Assembly (NCBI GenBank): GCA_004552965.1
Contig: SFMU01000004.1
Coordinates: 62,001-126,000 of the forward strand
Origin: Bacteroidales bacterium
GTDB taxonomy: Bacteria; Bacteroidota; Bacteroidia; Bacteroidales; UBA932
Length of the DNA stretch: 64,000 bases
Reading direction: 5' to 3'
Each line of letters starts with the position of its first letter. The first letter of the stretch is position 1. Of this stretch, positions 52,721-61,814 are shown piece after piece. The translations under genes and the position numbers were made by a program. The notes beneath the pieces are model-generated. The model saw only the letters and a list, made by a program, of their open reading frames with translations, made no database searches and was not told the origin of the DNA.

Positions 52721-55639
52721 CTATTGAGCGACCACCCTGACAGGTCCCAGAAGACCTGACTTAAGAAGAGGGTCTTCTGCGGTGTAGTGGTTCCATGTAG
52801 TGTAGGTGCGACGTTTGCCCGGTTCTCCGCGCAGATCGCCGACCATTCTGTTCTGCCAGAGATTCACCACCTCGATGCTCAGGGTGTTTTCTCCCGGCCT
52901 GAGTTTGCCCGAAATGTCGACCGTCCAAGGAGCCACCCAGAGGATTCCGAGATCCTCACCGTTAAGATTCACGCGCGCCATCACGCTGACGTCTCCCAGA
53001 TCAAGTTTGCAGGAGGATGGCACGTCCCCTTCGACATTGAAAGCAGTACGATACTCCGCCGTACCGGAATAGTATTTCACCAGAGGATCCTCGCAGAGAG
53101 TCCAGTCACAGAGGGAATCCATGACGAGAGGCTCTTCCCTGCCCCATTCAGGATCGAAGGTGAGGGTCCAAGGGCCGTCAACGGTGCAGAGAGTCTGTTC
53201 TCCGGCTGAAGACGGATAAGCTTCCGCCGCTCCCGTTCCTTCCTTCGAAAAGACCACGAAACAGGACTGGTATGCATCCAGCGGCAGGCTTATGGAAGTG
53301 CAGCCACCTGCTTCATAGACCTGATTCACCGAATATGTCTTGCCTGTCATCGGATCCCAGATCTCAGGAACCATTCCGCCCACGCGGAAACTGCATCTGA
53401 ATGTGTTCCTTTCGGCACTCCGGTTGGAAACAAAGTAGATCTCGGCATCCTTTGTCCTCCTGTGGGTGTAACGCAGATCGGAAGGAGATGCGGAGAAATC
53501 CATGGCCAGACCCATTGAGGACAGCAGGTCCATGGTCTGCCCGTAAGGCTGGTAGAGATTGTCAGCCTCACCCTTCATCAGCACCACCTTCCCCTTGCCG
53601 ACGGAGCGGACATTCTGGCTTGAATCGCCCCAGATTCTGGAAACCCATTCAGCCACCTCTTTGTCACAGGCAGGATAATCAGCAAGGCCAGGAGCGGCTA
53701 CAGGAGGGTTGCCTACGACTGTGGCACCGGCTTTCACCAATGAATATATCTTCTCAAGGTACTGCGGAGTCGCTGTAGGCCACTCCGGCAGCATCAGGAC
53801 CGCATAGCTGGCCCCGGATGGGAAGACCACGCGGCCGTCCTTGACTTTTGCCTTGTAGAGCATGCTCGGAGGACAGGCATCGAAACTGTAGCCCTTTCGG
53901 TCCGGCATATTGGACTGAGGACCGTCGTAGGCCGAATCGGGAGCACGGAAGACGTGCGGTACACTCTCCGGATTGAGATAGAGGATGTCAGCCACAGTCC
54001 TTCCCTGCTGGAGAAGGAACTGGCTTCTGGCCACATAGGTGTGATAGCCGACAGACATCGGCCACCATGTCTGTCCCCTGTCCCAGTGGACTCCGTAAGG
54101 GCCCATGGTCATGCCCGGACGCAGTGTGTCGGCCAGGCACTGGTGCTGGAAAGTGTGGAACATCAGACGGCTTATTCCAGCTCCGAAAGCCCAGTCCGTC
54201 TGGTTCTTGAGCATGCCCGGATACTGTCTCCAGGCATCCAGATGCGAGGTGAAGGCTTCCGCAGGCACGACATCACAGCCAATCAGATGGGCTGCGGAAG
54301 AGCCCTCGGCAGCGCCGAAGGCAGTGTTGAACCCATACCCGTCTGCCCAGAATTCAGCCATAGGGACATCTGCGGAGACTGCAAGTTCCATGTCCTGGGT
54401 CGGGTTCATGTCGTAAGGCTCGATCGAGAGAAGGGCTCCGTGTCTGTGGGCATATTCCTTGACCGCAAGGGAATGGTTCTCGATGGTGAGCTCCTGGGCA
54501 GTAAGCCTGACGTCGAAGAGGAAGCGCTCGCTGATTTCCCTGTCGCCGACAATGATACCCGAATATACCGGATAATAAGGCTGAGGATCATAGCCCCTGC
54601 GCTTTCTGAACTCCTCCCGGAAGGAGGCGGTCCAGTTCTGCGCCCCCATCTCCCAGCTGTCCATGTGGAGGTACTTTATCCCGCCGAAGCTGTCGGACCT
54701 GTCCCCTACTGCTTCGAAAAGCTTGTCCGTAAAATGCTCGAAATGGGCAAACAGAGCCTCCCTGTCGAACTTGTCGCACTCCATGCCTACGCCCGGGAGA
54801 GGTGCAGGACGGGTTGCCGCTCCATTGTTGCGGCTGGAGAAACGCATGATGGTCCACTCACCCTGAGGGGCATCCCACTCCAGATCGCCGTCCGGTGTCA
54901 TCAGGGCCGTCAGGTCTACGATGTCGGCAGGATTGACAGCGGAGTCTTCATCCTTGCCGGCGCCGACGCCCTCCGGCCTGAGATACTGCTTGACTCCAGG
55001 CTGGGAGCTGTATGGAGCGCGGATGTACAGAGCCTTCTCCTGGGTATCCTCTATTCTTTCAGAACCCTCCGGTGTCGGGAATGCCAGGACGGCCACATCC
55101 TGATGGTACTCTTCCCAGTCCTTCTTCATCTGAGGCGTGAAAGCTCCCTCTCCGAAGAACGGAGGATTAGGTGCAGGCACGTCCAGATGGACTTTCACCT
55201 TGCCACCACCGCTCACCCGAGTGGTGGAAGAGACGAGATGCTGCATGCTCCTGGACGCTTCCACCCATGGTCCGCCACTTCCGGTCCAGCCCGGGCCTAT
55301 TCCCAGAATCATCTGTATGTCAAGTCTTTCGCATTCGCTGACAGCGAAACGGAAGAGTTCGGTCCATTCTTCGCTCATGAAATCCACGGGGCCTCTCGGC
55401 ACACCGACTCCTACCTCCAGGAAGATGACATAGCCGATTCCGGCGTCCCTCATGGATTCCAGATCCTTTGTTATTCCATCCTTTGAGAAATTTCCGTCCA
55501 TGAAGTACCAGTATACTCCCGGACGGGCGGTAAGAGGTGGTGTCTGAAAGCCTTCTTTCAGAGCGGTGATGCCATCACTGCCTCCGGCGCAGGAGGCCAT
55601 GGCGACAAGGCACATCAGACAAATCAGAATCTTTTTCAT
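52721..55639 (-). CDS. GH106-like glycoside hydrolase lipoprotein
   Basis: A 972-residue secreted glycoside hydrolase, a second GH106 member in the window. The start at 55639 begins a lipoprotein signal, MKKILICLMCLVAMASCAGG, with lipobox Cys at residue 17. The family segment is RPGVYWYFMDGNFSKDGITK near residues 37-56, clearly divergent from the WWWWLNGN form of the 14-17 kb paralogue. MDSWEMGAQNWTASFREEF and the C-terminal jelly roll (LSIEVVNLWQNRMVGDLRG) align with it. As a lipoprotein it likely sits at the outer membrane, whereas the paralogue has an ordinary signal peptide. The 39-base-period repeat upstream is not coding. Confidence 0.82.
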   Translation of the reverse strand: MKKILICLMCLVAMASCAGGSDGITALKEGFQTPPLTARPGVYWYFMDGNFSKDGITKDLESMRDAGIGYVIFLEVGVGVPRGPVDFMSEEWTELFRFAVSECERLDIQMILGIGPGWTGSGGPWVEASRSMQHLVSSTTRVSGGGKVKVHLDVPAPNPPFFGEGAFTPQMKKDWEEYHQDVAVLAFPTPEGSERIEDTQEKALYIRAPYSSQPGVKQYLRPEGVGAGKDEDSAVNPADIVDLTALMTPDGDLEWDAPQGEWTIMRFSSRNNGAATRPAPLPGVGMECDKFDREALFAHFEHFTDKLFEAVGDRSDSFGGIKYLHMDSWEMGAQNWTASFREEFRKRRGYDPQPYYPVYSGIIVGDREISERFLFDVRLTAQELTIENHSLAVKEYAHRHGALLSIEPYDMNPTQDMELAVSADVPMAEFWADGYGFNTAFGAAEGSSAAHLIGCDVVPAEAFTSHLDAWRQYPGMLKNQTDWAFGAGISRLMFHTFQHQCLADTLRPGMTMGPYGVHWDRGQTWWPMSVGYHTYVARSQFLLQQGRTVADILYLNPESVPHVFRAPDSAYDGPQSNMPDRKGYSFDACPPSMLYKAKVKDGRVVFPSGASYAVLMLPEWPTATPQYLEKIYSLVKAGATVVGNPPVAAPGLADYPACDKEVAEWVSRIWGDSSQNVRSVGKGKVVLMKGEADNLYQPYGQTMDLLSSMGLAMDFSASPSDLRYTHRRTKDAEIYFVSNRSAERNTFRCSFRVGGMVPEIWDPMTGKTYSVNQVYEAGGCTSISLPLDAYQSCFVVFSKEGTGAAEAYPSSAGEQTLCTVDGPWTLTFDPEWGREEPLVMDSLCDWTLCEDPLVKYYSGTAEYRTAFNVEGDVPSSCKLDLGDVSVMARVNLNGEDLGILWVAPWTVDISGKLRPGENTLSIEVVNLWQNRMVGDLRGEPGKRRTYTTWNHYTAEDPLLKSGLLGPVRVVAQ

Positions 55640-55699
55640 AGTGTATAGTAAATATGTAGTCGTCCCGTACAGCTGCGGGCAAAGCCTGAGGGCTTCCCA

Positions 55700-55790
55700 T
55701 CCCTCACAGACATCCCGCATCGTCATACCTGACAGGAATCCCTGACATTCATCCCGGATCGTCATTCCTGACTGCCATCTCCCGGAGAAT
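55700..55790. repeat. Imperfect direct repeats upstream of the GH106 lipoprotein gene
   Basis: Two 22-base copies of ATCCCkCATCGTCATwCCTGAC-like sequence begin at 55712 and 55751 (39-base spacing), with further ATCCC and CCTGAC fragments around them. They lie between the GH106 start and the YkvA gene end. Confidence 0.6.
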
Positions 55791-56142
55791 CATAGTCCGG
55801 AATCCACTCTCCAAGCTTCTGGCGAGCCATTATCCTGACCTCGGGGGTCACATTCCTGGCTACCGAGTAGAGAGCCCATGTCAGAGCGGCAAGATCGTCG
55901 GTGAAGCCGGCGACCGGCAGGAAATCAGGCAGAAGGTCTATCGGAAGGATGAAATAGCCCAGGGCGCCGAGTATCTTTGCCCTGTCGGCTGAAGGGGTAG
56001 CAGGATTGCGGAGGACATAATAGAGCAGAAGAGCGGCGTACACCACCTTCACCCCTGCCTTTCTCGCAACCTTCTTCAGTTTGATCCAGAACTCCGATTC
56101 GGAATAGTTCTTCTGGTACTTGTCATAGTTCTTTTCTCCCAT
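55762..56142 (-). CDS. YkvA family (DUF1232) membrane protein
   Basis: A 126-residue protein with the DUF1232 core LGALGYFILPIDLLPDFLPV near residues 75-94, a conserved amphipathic/hydrophobic hairpin, preceded by the VVYAALLLYYVLRNP segment. The function of the family is unknown. The start at 56142 (MGEKNYDKYQKNYSESEF) is preferred; an ATG nine codons upstream is possible. It lies 30 bases downstream of the GlpT-like gene on the same strand and is probably co-transcribed. Confidence 0.8.
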   Translation of the reverse strand: MGEKNYDKYQKNYSESEFWIKLKKVARKAGVKVVYAALLLYYVLRNPATPSADRAKILGALGYFILPIDLLPDFLPVAGFTDDLAALTWALYSVARNVTPEVRIMARQKLGEWIPDYDSPGDGSQE

Positions 56143-56172
56143 GGCAATGGCATATATCCATTCCGGCAATTG

Positions 56173-57585
56173 TCATTTCTGTTCTGCAAGCGCTCTCTCG
56201 CTGTTCCAAGGAAGGGCGCAGAGGATCATCGCGAGGACACAACCTATCGGGAATAGCATAAGGGCAAGGTTCCAGCCCGCGCTCTGGATCACGGCACCCA
56301 TGGCGATCTTCGAAACCACTGCATCACCGAAAAGATAGCCGAAGAGGCCGACAAAACCGGCGGCCGTACCTGCAGCATTCTTCGGGACCAGATTGAGGGC
56401 CTGGATTCCGATCAGCGCCACCGGACCGTAGATGCAGAAACCGATGATGGTCAGAGCCACGTAAATGAGGGCCTTCTGAGCGGCGACAGGATTGGCGAAC
56501 AGCCCTGCCAGGTTACCAGACTGCCAGTAGATCAATGCTCCCAGAAGGACGACTCCCATGAATATCACGTTAGGAGGGGCGCAACGTCCCTTGAAGAATC
56601 TGGATGAAATCCATCCACAGATGATGGTTCCGAATATTCCGGCATAATTGTGGATCGAGAAGGCAAGATTGCTTTCCTCGGCGCTCATTATCCCGTTCTC
56701 CTGAAGATAGGTCGGAGCCCAGTCACCGATACCGTAGCGGACCATGTACACGAATATGTTGGCGAATGCAACGGCCCAGAGCATCTTGTTCTTGAATATG
56801 TAGTCCACGAACAGGGTCCTGAACGGAATCTTCTCGGTGTCCTTCTGCTTGGACTTCACGCCGGAAAAGTCGTTCCTCCACTCATTGACGGAAGGCAGAC
56901 CGCAGGACTGCGGAGTGTCCCTGAGAAGCATCCAGCATATTACAGCAATGACTGCAGCCACAATCGACGGGAGAATGAAAACACCCTTCCAGCTCTGTTC
57001 CGCAGGAACTCCGAAGGCCACCACCGCTGCCATTCCGGCCGTTGAAAGCAAGCCGAGGGTGCCGCTTCCGAAGGTGTGGGAGGTGTTCCATACCGACATC
57101 TTGAAACTTCTCTCATTCTGCGAGAACCAATGTGCCATGATCCTGCCGCAAGGAGGCCAGCCCATGCCGGACAGCCAGCCGACGATCAGCATCAGGACGA
57201 AGATTATAGCCATATTCAAGGCCGTGGTCTGCGGACTGAACGGGATGACTCCCGCAAGAATCATGGTGAACGCCGAGAGCAGAAGTCCGATCACAAGGAA
57301 CTTTCTCGCATCCGAGCGGTCCGACACGCTGCCCATTATGAATTTGCTGAATGCATAGGCAATCGACACGGCAGACATCGCGACTCCGACCTGGGCTTTC
57401 GTTACAAGGCCGTCCGCAATCATCCCCGGAGCTGCCAGGGAAAGATTCTTGCGGACCAGATAGTAGCCTGCATAACCCAGAAAGGCGCCAAGAAACACCT
57501 TGAATCTCATTGATTTGTACGTACTGTCAATTTTTTCTTTCGGGAGAAGCGGCTTAGCTGCCGGCGGGTCAAGAAATCTTGCCAT
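56173..57585 (-). CDS. glpT: OPA-family organophosphate:phosphate antiporter (GlpT-like)
   Basis: A 470-residue 12-helix major-facilitator antiporter of the organophosphate:Pi family, most like glycerol-3-phosphate transporter GlpT. GYAGYYLVRKNLSLAAPGMI near residues 38-57 contains the Arg of the substrate site (R45-like in GlpT). GWLSGMGWPPCGRIMAHWFS near 138-157 is the OPA signature region, and WNTSHTFGSGTLG follows. The second conserved Arg segment is VYMVRYGIGDWAPTYL near 277-292. It could import glycerol 3-phosphate released by the secreted GDPD at 39 kb; that link is inference. Confidence 0.87.
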   Translation of the reverse strand: MARFLDPPAAKPLLPKEKIDSTYKSMRFKVFLGAFLGYAGYYLVRKNLSLAAPGMIADGLVTKAQVGVAMSAVSIAYAFSKFIMGSVSDRSDARKFLVIGLLLSAFTMILAGVIPFSPQTTALNMAIIFVLMLIVGWLSGMGWPPCGRIMAHWFSQNERSFKMSVWNTSHTFGSGTLGLLSTAGMAAVVAFGVPAEQSWKGVFILPSIVAAVIAVICWMLLRDTPQSCGLPSVNEWRNDFSGVKSKQKDTEKIPFRTLFVDYIFKNKMLWAVAFANIFVYMVRYGIGDWAPTYLQENGIMSAEESNLAFSIHNYAGIFGTIICGWISSRFFKGRCAPPNVIFMGVVLLGALIYWQSGNLAGLFANPVAAQKALIYVALTIIGFCIYGPVALIGIQALNLVPKNAAGTAAGFVGLFGYLFGDAVVSKIAMGAVIQSAGWNLALMLFPIGCVLAMILCALPWNSERALAEQK

Positions 57586-57778
57586 TGTCTATGAATATTA
57601 TGGTTTCCTATTAAGACTTTGCGTCGTTTTTCAATTATCACGCAATTTAACAATTTTTGATATAGTACGCAACACTGACATATTGTCATATTCATGTCAT
57701 GCAAACTGCATTGGCAGATAATTTGAAGGGTGAGGGGCGGTATGCTGAAACCTCGCAGATGGCTTCAGCCGAAAAAGT

Positions 57779-58432
57779 ATGACTATGAGCAAGAACAAAA
57801 ATAATCAGGAAACACAGAAACAGGGCGCCATGCCCGAAGAGGAAAAGAAGGACATGAATTCCAGCAATGCCGGTGAAAAGGTCGAAAAGGAATCCGGGGA
57901 GGCATCCGGGGTGAAAGAAGAGAAGAAAACGGAGAAGAAAGAGGAGAAAACTGCCGTGGAAGCCTCTGCTGTCCAGGAACTTGAGAAGGAGAACGCCAGA
58001 CTCAAGGCAGCCCTTGCCAAGGAGAAGGATGACTACGTGCGCTTGATGGCAGATTTCGAGAACTTCCGCAGACACTCCGCAGAAGCCAAGCTCGAGCTTG
58101 TCACGACAGCGGCCGCCGACACCATCAAGGGCCTTCTTCCGGTACTTGACGACTGCGAACGCGCGATGAAGATGCTGGAAGAGTCTTCCGATGATGTGGC
58201 AAAGGAAGGCACAGCCCTGATTTACAACAAACTGATGTCGTACCTCAAGACCAAAGGGCTGGAGGAGATCAAGGCCAAAGGTGAGAAGTTCGACACTGAC
58301 ATCCACGAGGCCGTGGCGCAGTTCCCGGTTCAGGAGGAGGGGCAGAAAGGGATGGTCTTCGATGTTGTACAGACCGGGTACACACTGTCCGGCAAGGTCA
58401 TACGCTTTGCCAAAGTAGTTGTCGGCATTTAA
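57779..58432 (+). CDS. grpE: Nucleotide exchange factor GrpE
   Basis: Exchange factor that releases ADP from DnaK in the Hsp70 cycle. The 217-residue protein has a long charged, low-complexity N-terminus (Lys/Glu-rich, about residues 1-60), then the coiled coil (VQELEKENARLKAALAKEKD) and the head domain ending in DVVQTGYTLSGKVIRFAKVVV, the diagnostic GrpE C-terminus. FENFRRHSAEAKLEL and LLPVLDDCERAM are typical. dnaJ follows 30 bases later. No TAnnTTTG box is evident upstream, so a different control, such as a heat-shock factor, is possible but not shown. A second ATG two codons in is an alternative start. Confidence 0.95.
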   Translation: MTMSKNKNNQETQKQGAMPEEEKKDMNSSNAGEKVEKESGEASGVKEEKKTEKKEEKTAVEASAVQELEKENARLKAALAKEKDDYVRLMADFENFRRHSAEAKLELVTTAAADTIKGLLPVLDDCERAMKMLEESSDDVAKEGTALIYNKLMSYLKTKGLEEIKAKGEKFDTDIHEAVAQFPVQEEGQKGMVFDVVQTGYTLSGKVIRFAKVVVGI

Positions 58433-58462
58433 TCGGTTGGTTTTAAAAATCGGTCTTTCGCT

Positions 58463-59641
58463 ATGGCAGAAAAGAGAGATTACTATGAAGTGCTCGGGGT
58501 CGCAAAGACGGCCTCGGCAGACGAGATAAAGCTCGCCTACAGGAAGGCGGCCATGAAATGGCATCCGGACCGGTGGGTGGACGGTACCGATCAGGAGAAG
58601 AAAACCGCGGAAGAGAATTTCAAGGAGGCTTCAGAGGCATATTCAGTGCTCAGCGACCCTCAGAAGAAGTCCCGCTACGACCAATTCGGTTTCGCCGGAA
58701 TGGACGGTCAGCCGGGTCCGGACTTCAGCGGAGGTTTCGGCAACCTGAACGACATCCTCAACGACCTTTTCGGCGGCGGATTCAGTTTCGGCGGATTCGG
58801 TGGCTTTGGCGGCTCATCGGCCAGAGGCGGAGCCCAGCAGAGAGTCTACAAAGGCAGGGACATCCGCACAAGAGTCCGGCTTACCCTTGATGAGATTTCC
58901 AAAGGCGTTGAGAAGGAGATCACCATCGAGCGCAACCGTCAGTGTCCGGACTGCGGTGGAAAGGGAGCCAGGAACGCAGCAGACATCAAGACCTGTCCGA
59001 ACTGCAACGGCCAGGGCCAGGTCCAGCAGGTTGTCAATTCCCTGTTCGGAAGGACGATAACATACACGACCTGCCCTCAGTGCGGTGGCGAGGGCAAAGT
59101 CATCAGCAACCCATGCCACACCTGCAACGGTACGGGTCTGGTGCGCAAGAGAGAGACGATCAAGGTCAAGATTCCGGCAGGTGTGGAGAACGGCATGCAG
59201 CTGACCATCCGCGGCGAGGGTCATGCAGCGCCTCACAACGGCACCAACGGAGACCTTCTCGTGCTCATCGAAGAGATCGGTGACTCGAACCTCAAGAGAG
59301 ACGGTAAGAATCTCTTCTACTCGACGACCATTTCGGTCACGGATGCAATCCTCGGCTGCGAAATCACGGTACCGTGCCTTGACGGATCCTACAAGGTGAA
59401 GATCGACCCAGGTACCCAGTCCGGCTCGGTAGTGAAACTGCGCGGCAAGGGTCTCCCAGCCGTACAGGGCTATGGAAGCGGAACCGGCGACCTCTTCGTC
59501 AAGATTCTTGTCTGGATTCCGAAGAAACTGTCAAGGAGCGAAAAGGAAGCTCTGGAGAACATGAGGGGCAGCAAATCATTCACGCCTGATCCAAGCAGGG
59601 AAGACAAGGCAGTCTTCGACAAGATCAAGGATATCTTCTAG
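58463..59641 (+). CDS. dnaJ: Chaperone DnaJ
   Basis: Hsp40 co-chaperone that delivers clients to DnaK and stimulates its ATPase. The J domain has HPD at residues 34-36. A Gly/Phe-rich region follows (about 75-125: FSGGFGNLNDILNDLFGGGF). Four CxxCxGxG zinc repeats are present: CPDCGGKG, CPNCNGQG, CPQCGGEG and CHTCNGTG. The C-terminal client domains end at SREDKAVFDKIKDIF. At 392 residues it is the complete type I form. Co-transcribed with grpE. Confidence 0.96.
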   Translation: MAEKRDYYEVLGVAKTASADEIKLAYRKAAMKWHPDRWVDGTDQEKKTAEENFKEASEAYSVLSDPQKKSRYDQFGFAGMDGQPGPDFSGGFGNLNDILNDLFGGGFSFGGFGGFGGSSARGGAQQRVYKGRDIRTRVRLTLDEISKGVEKEITIERNRQCPDCGGKGARNAADIKTCPNCNGQGQVQQVVNSLFGRTITYTTCPQCGGEGKVISNPCHTCNGTGLVRKRETIKVKIPAGVENGMQLTIRGEGHAAPHNGTNGDLLVLIEEIGDSNLKRDGKNLFYSTTISVTDAILGCEITVPCLDGSYKVKIDPGTQSGSVVKLRGKGLPAVQGYGSGTGDLFVKILVWIPKKLSRSEKEALENMRGSKSFTPDPSREDKAVFDKIKDIF

Positions 59642-59659
59642 AGAGAAGGTGACCTTCGG

Positions 59660-59778
59660 CAGAATCAAGGGTTACATTCCGGGACGAGACTGGCAGTCAT
59701 TGACAGGATCAAGGTTACATTCCGGGAAAAGACAGGCAGTCTTTGACAGGATCAAGGGTTACATTCCGGACAAGACGA
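59660..59778. repeat. 43-44-bp tandem repeat, 2.7 copies
   Basis: Units begin CAGRATCAAGGKTTACATTC and start at 59660, 59704 and 59747. Copies differ at a few bases only. The array separates dnaJ from the rplS promoter. Confidence 0.85.
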
Positions 59779-59852
59779 GGTGGGAAATGGAAATATTTTG
59801 AAGAAATATTCCATAATTGCCACACAAATTTTGTGATTTAAGAAATTATTCC

Positions 59853-59860
59853 TACATTTG
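59853..59860 (+). promoter_or_regulatory. -7 box for rplS
   Basis: TACATTTG, with TTTTGTG near 59829-59835 at the expected -33 distance. The leader to the start codon is about 65 bases. Confidence 0.65.
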
Positions 59861-59933
59861 CAGTCCGAAAACAAAGCAACCGCTTGCATTACTCTGCTGA
59901 AAGAGGGCAATGTTGCGCAAACAGAGAAACGAA

Positions 59934-60311
59934 ATGGATTATATCAAATTAGTAGAGCAGTCTTTCGCCAACGAGAAAGTAGCCTCATATCCTGATTTCA
60001 AGGCCGGTGACACAATCACCGTTTCCTACAGGATCAAGGAGGGTGACAAGGAAAGACTTCAGAAATTCAAGGGTGTTGTCATCCAGCTCAGAGGCGCTAC
60101 CCCTCAGACAAAGACCTTTACCGTACGCAAAGTTTCCAACGGTATCGGCGTTGAAAGAATATTCCCTATCCAGTCACCTTTCATTGACGAAATCGAGCTG
60201 AACAAGGTTGGTATGGTTCGCAGGGCAAGAATCTTCTACCTCCGCAACCTCTCCGGTAAGAAGGCCAGGATCAAGGAGAAGAAAATGTCCATCAAGAAGA
60301 CTGAGGAATAA
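59934..60311 (+). CDS. rplS: 50S ribosomal protein L19
   Basis: Ribosomal protein at the 30S-50S interface. The start at ATG 59934 (MDYIKLVEQSFANEKVASYP) matches the family; an ATG eight codons upstream would add unconserved residues. Typical motifs are FKAGDTITVSYRI, LQKFKGVVIQLRG, TVRKVSNGIGVERIFPIQSP and KVGMVRRARIFYLRN. The length of 125 residues is normal. It is followed by a small inverted repeat and tRNA-Arg. Confidence 0.96.
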   Translation: MDYIKLVEQSFANEKVASYPDFKAGDTITVSYRIKEGDKERLQKFKGVVIQLRGATPQTKTFTVRKVSNGIGVERIFPIQSPFIDEIELNKVGMVRRARIFYLRNLSGKKARIKEKKMSIKKTEE

Positions 60312-60342
60312 TGAACTATAGCGGATGACAATCCGCAAAACC

Positions 60343-60416
60343 GGCTCCCTAGCTCAACTGAATAGAGCATTTGACTACGGATCAAAAGGTTACAGGTTTG
60401 AATCCTGTGGGAGTCA
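60343..60416 (+). tRNA. tRNA-Arg (ACG)
   Basis: A 74-base cloverleaf. Acceptor GGCTCCC pairs with GGGAGTC at 60409-60415 (one G-T pair). Anticodon ACG is at 60377-60379, so A34 would be read as inosine after deamination. The D arm is AGCTC...GAGC and the T arm ACAGGTTTGAATCCTGT. CCA is not encoded. It lies 31 bases after rplS and may share its transcript. Confidence 0.93.
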
Positions 60417-60423
60417 CAAAAGG

Positions 60424-60456
60424 AAGAGGCTGACTGATAGTTAGTCTCTTTTCTTT
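60424..60456 (+). terminator. Terminator after tRNA-Arg
   Basis: A 12-base stem AAGAGGCTGACT / AGTTAGTCTCTT with G-T pairs and a three-base loop, followed by TTCTTT. Confidence 0.8.
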
Positions 60457-60694
60457 ATATCCGGCTGCAAGGAGTGTGACAGGAATTGCTGAGAACTCCG
60501 GGCTCCAACTCCGGGCTCTCAACCGATGACCGGGCCGGTTTTCGGCACAACGACCCGCCCACAGCATGCTCAGATTCCGAGTATTTCATTTTCGTATTGT
60601 AGGAGTATCATTTCTTCCCGTCTTCTCCGACCGTGAAAAAATGGCGGGCTGGACATTCTGGGTGATAAAACCGCTGCAATGAACTGATTTTCAT

Positions 60695-60702
60695 ATCTTT
60701 GT
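60695..60702 (+). promoter_or_regulatory. -7 box upstream of the 177-bp repeat array
   Basis: TATCTTTG, a full match to TAnnTTTG, with no gene downstream. It suggests the repeat array may be transcribed. Confidence 0.5.
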
Positions 60703-60881
60703 GAAGATCATCATTGATACCTTGGCCGAAGCAGACAGCGGGAGAGTCAGAGAGGCATGTGCTCCGGCGGACACGGGAAGCGGGCGACGCCAATCGGATA
60801 CAAGTTATCACGTGGCAAAGCGTTCTTCAGACCGGTCTTTGGCACAGCGACCCCTTCCACAGGTACCTCAGAGACATCCCC

Positions 60882-61295
60882 GCGTGGCGAAGAGGGCTTC
60901 TATCAGCACTTTGGCACGGAGACCCTCAACTGAAGCACTTCTGGGGCAGGGTCGCGTGCCGAAGGAAAGGAAATCGGTACCGTTGCAGGGCTTATGGTCA
61001 AGTTTGCGACCGGGTTTGGCACGGCACCCCCGGCTACAGATAGTTCTGAGGCAGGTACGCGTGGCGAAGGGGACATCTATCGGCACTTTGGCACGGGGAC
61101 CCTCAACTGAAGCACTTCTGGGGCATGGTCGCGTGCCGAAGGAAAGGAAATCGGTACCGTTGCAGGGCTTATGGTCAAGTTTGCTACCGGGTTTGGCACG
61201 GCCCCCCCGGCTACAGGTGGTTCTGAGGCAGGGTCGCGTGTCGAAGGGGACATCTATCGGCACTTTGGCACGGCGACCCTGCCCAGAGATGCCTC
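60882..61295 (+). repeat. 177-bp tandem repeat, about 2.3 copies, hairpin-forming
   Basis: Units begin with GCGTGgCGAAG-type sequence at 60882, 61059 and 61236, exactly 177 bases apart and roughly 94 percent identical by eye (about ten differences). Each unit contains two related halves, each with TTTGGCACGG. The first half folds: GGCACG + GACCCT (60913-60926) pairs with AGGGTC + CGTGCC (60948-60960), and the same hairpin recurs at 61090-61137 with one mismatch. Confidence 0.85.
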
Positions 61296-61352
61296 AGTGG
61301 CATCCTCGCGGAGCAACTGTGAGTTGGTGTTTCGGATAGTAGCCGAATTGGG

Positions 61353-61508
61353 CTTCGTGAAATTCACCTGGCACGAGCCGTTATTGATTATCAAGTAGTT
61401 AGCGACCCGAAAGGTGCCAGGTGAACACAATTTGATGCCACCTGGCACCGGGATGTGCCCTACAGGTACCTGTAATGAGGATTGGCGTGCCAGGTGAATT
61501 TCATGAAG
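61353..61508. repeat. 156-bp element with 23-bp terminal inverted repeats and nested hairpin
   Basis: The ends 61353-61375 and 61486-61508 are inverted copies differing at one position; both contain TGAAATTCACCTGGCACG or its complement. Inside, GGTGCCAGGTG (61413-61423) and CACCTGGCACC (61439-61449) form a perfect 11-base stem. The core CACCTGGCAC is thus present four times. No transposase is encoded. It looks like a MITE or a structured regulatory element. Confidence 0.75.
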
Positions 61509-61814
61509 CGAAAGGACACCACTGCATAGGCCACCGGAAAGACACCCTGCATAGGGCACCAGAAGGACACACAGCTGATGCTCCCGAAAGTTGACCCTAC
61601 ATCTCCCCCCGGACGGTCACTTTGCTGAGGCGGTAGTACCTTGAGGAGTGCTGAGTTCGCAACTGTGGAAATAGCAAACAATATGAAGAAGATGAAATCA
61701 GTGATGTATGCGGAACGAGCGAAGGTTGTCGCCTCCGAGGGACGTGCCACCCGCGGCACGGAAGCGGGTGCCGACATCAGCGGCTGGCGGCAGCCAGGCG
61801 CGATGGAGGCAGGG

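Larger units (their letters stand above)
59642..59933. other. Intergenic region before rplS
   Basis: About 290 bases with no gene. It holds a 43-44-base tandem repeat (59660-59778), an AT-rich stretch and the rplS promoter box. Confidence 0.7.

Noticed and set aside
53954..55486. A 510-codon plus-strand frame
   Set aside because: Antisense to the GH106 lipoprotein gene, which has a signal peptide and family motifs.
60701..61339. Frame of 212 codons with 59-residue repeats
   Set aside because: The repeat period (177) is a multiple of three, so any frame stays open, the minus strand too. Differences between copies are mostly non-synonymous and the peptide resembles no known fold.
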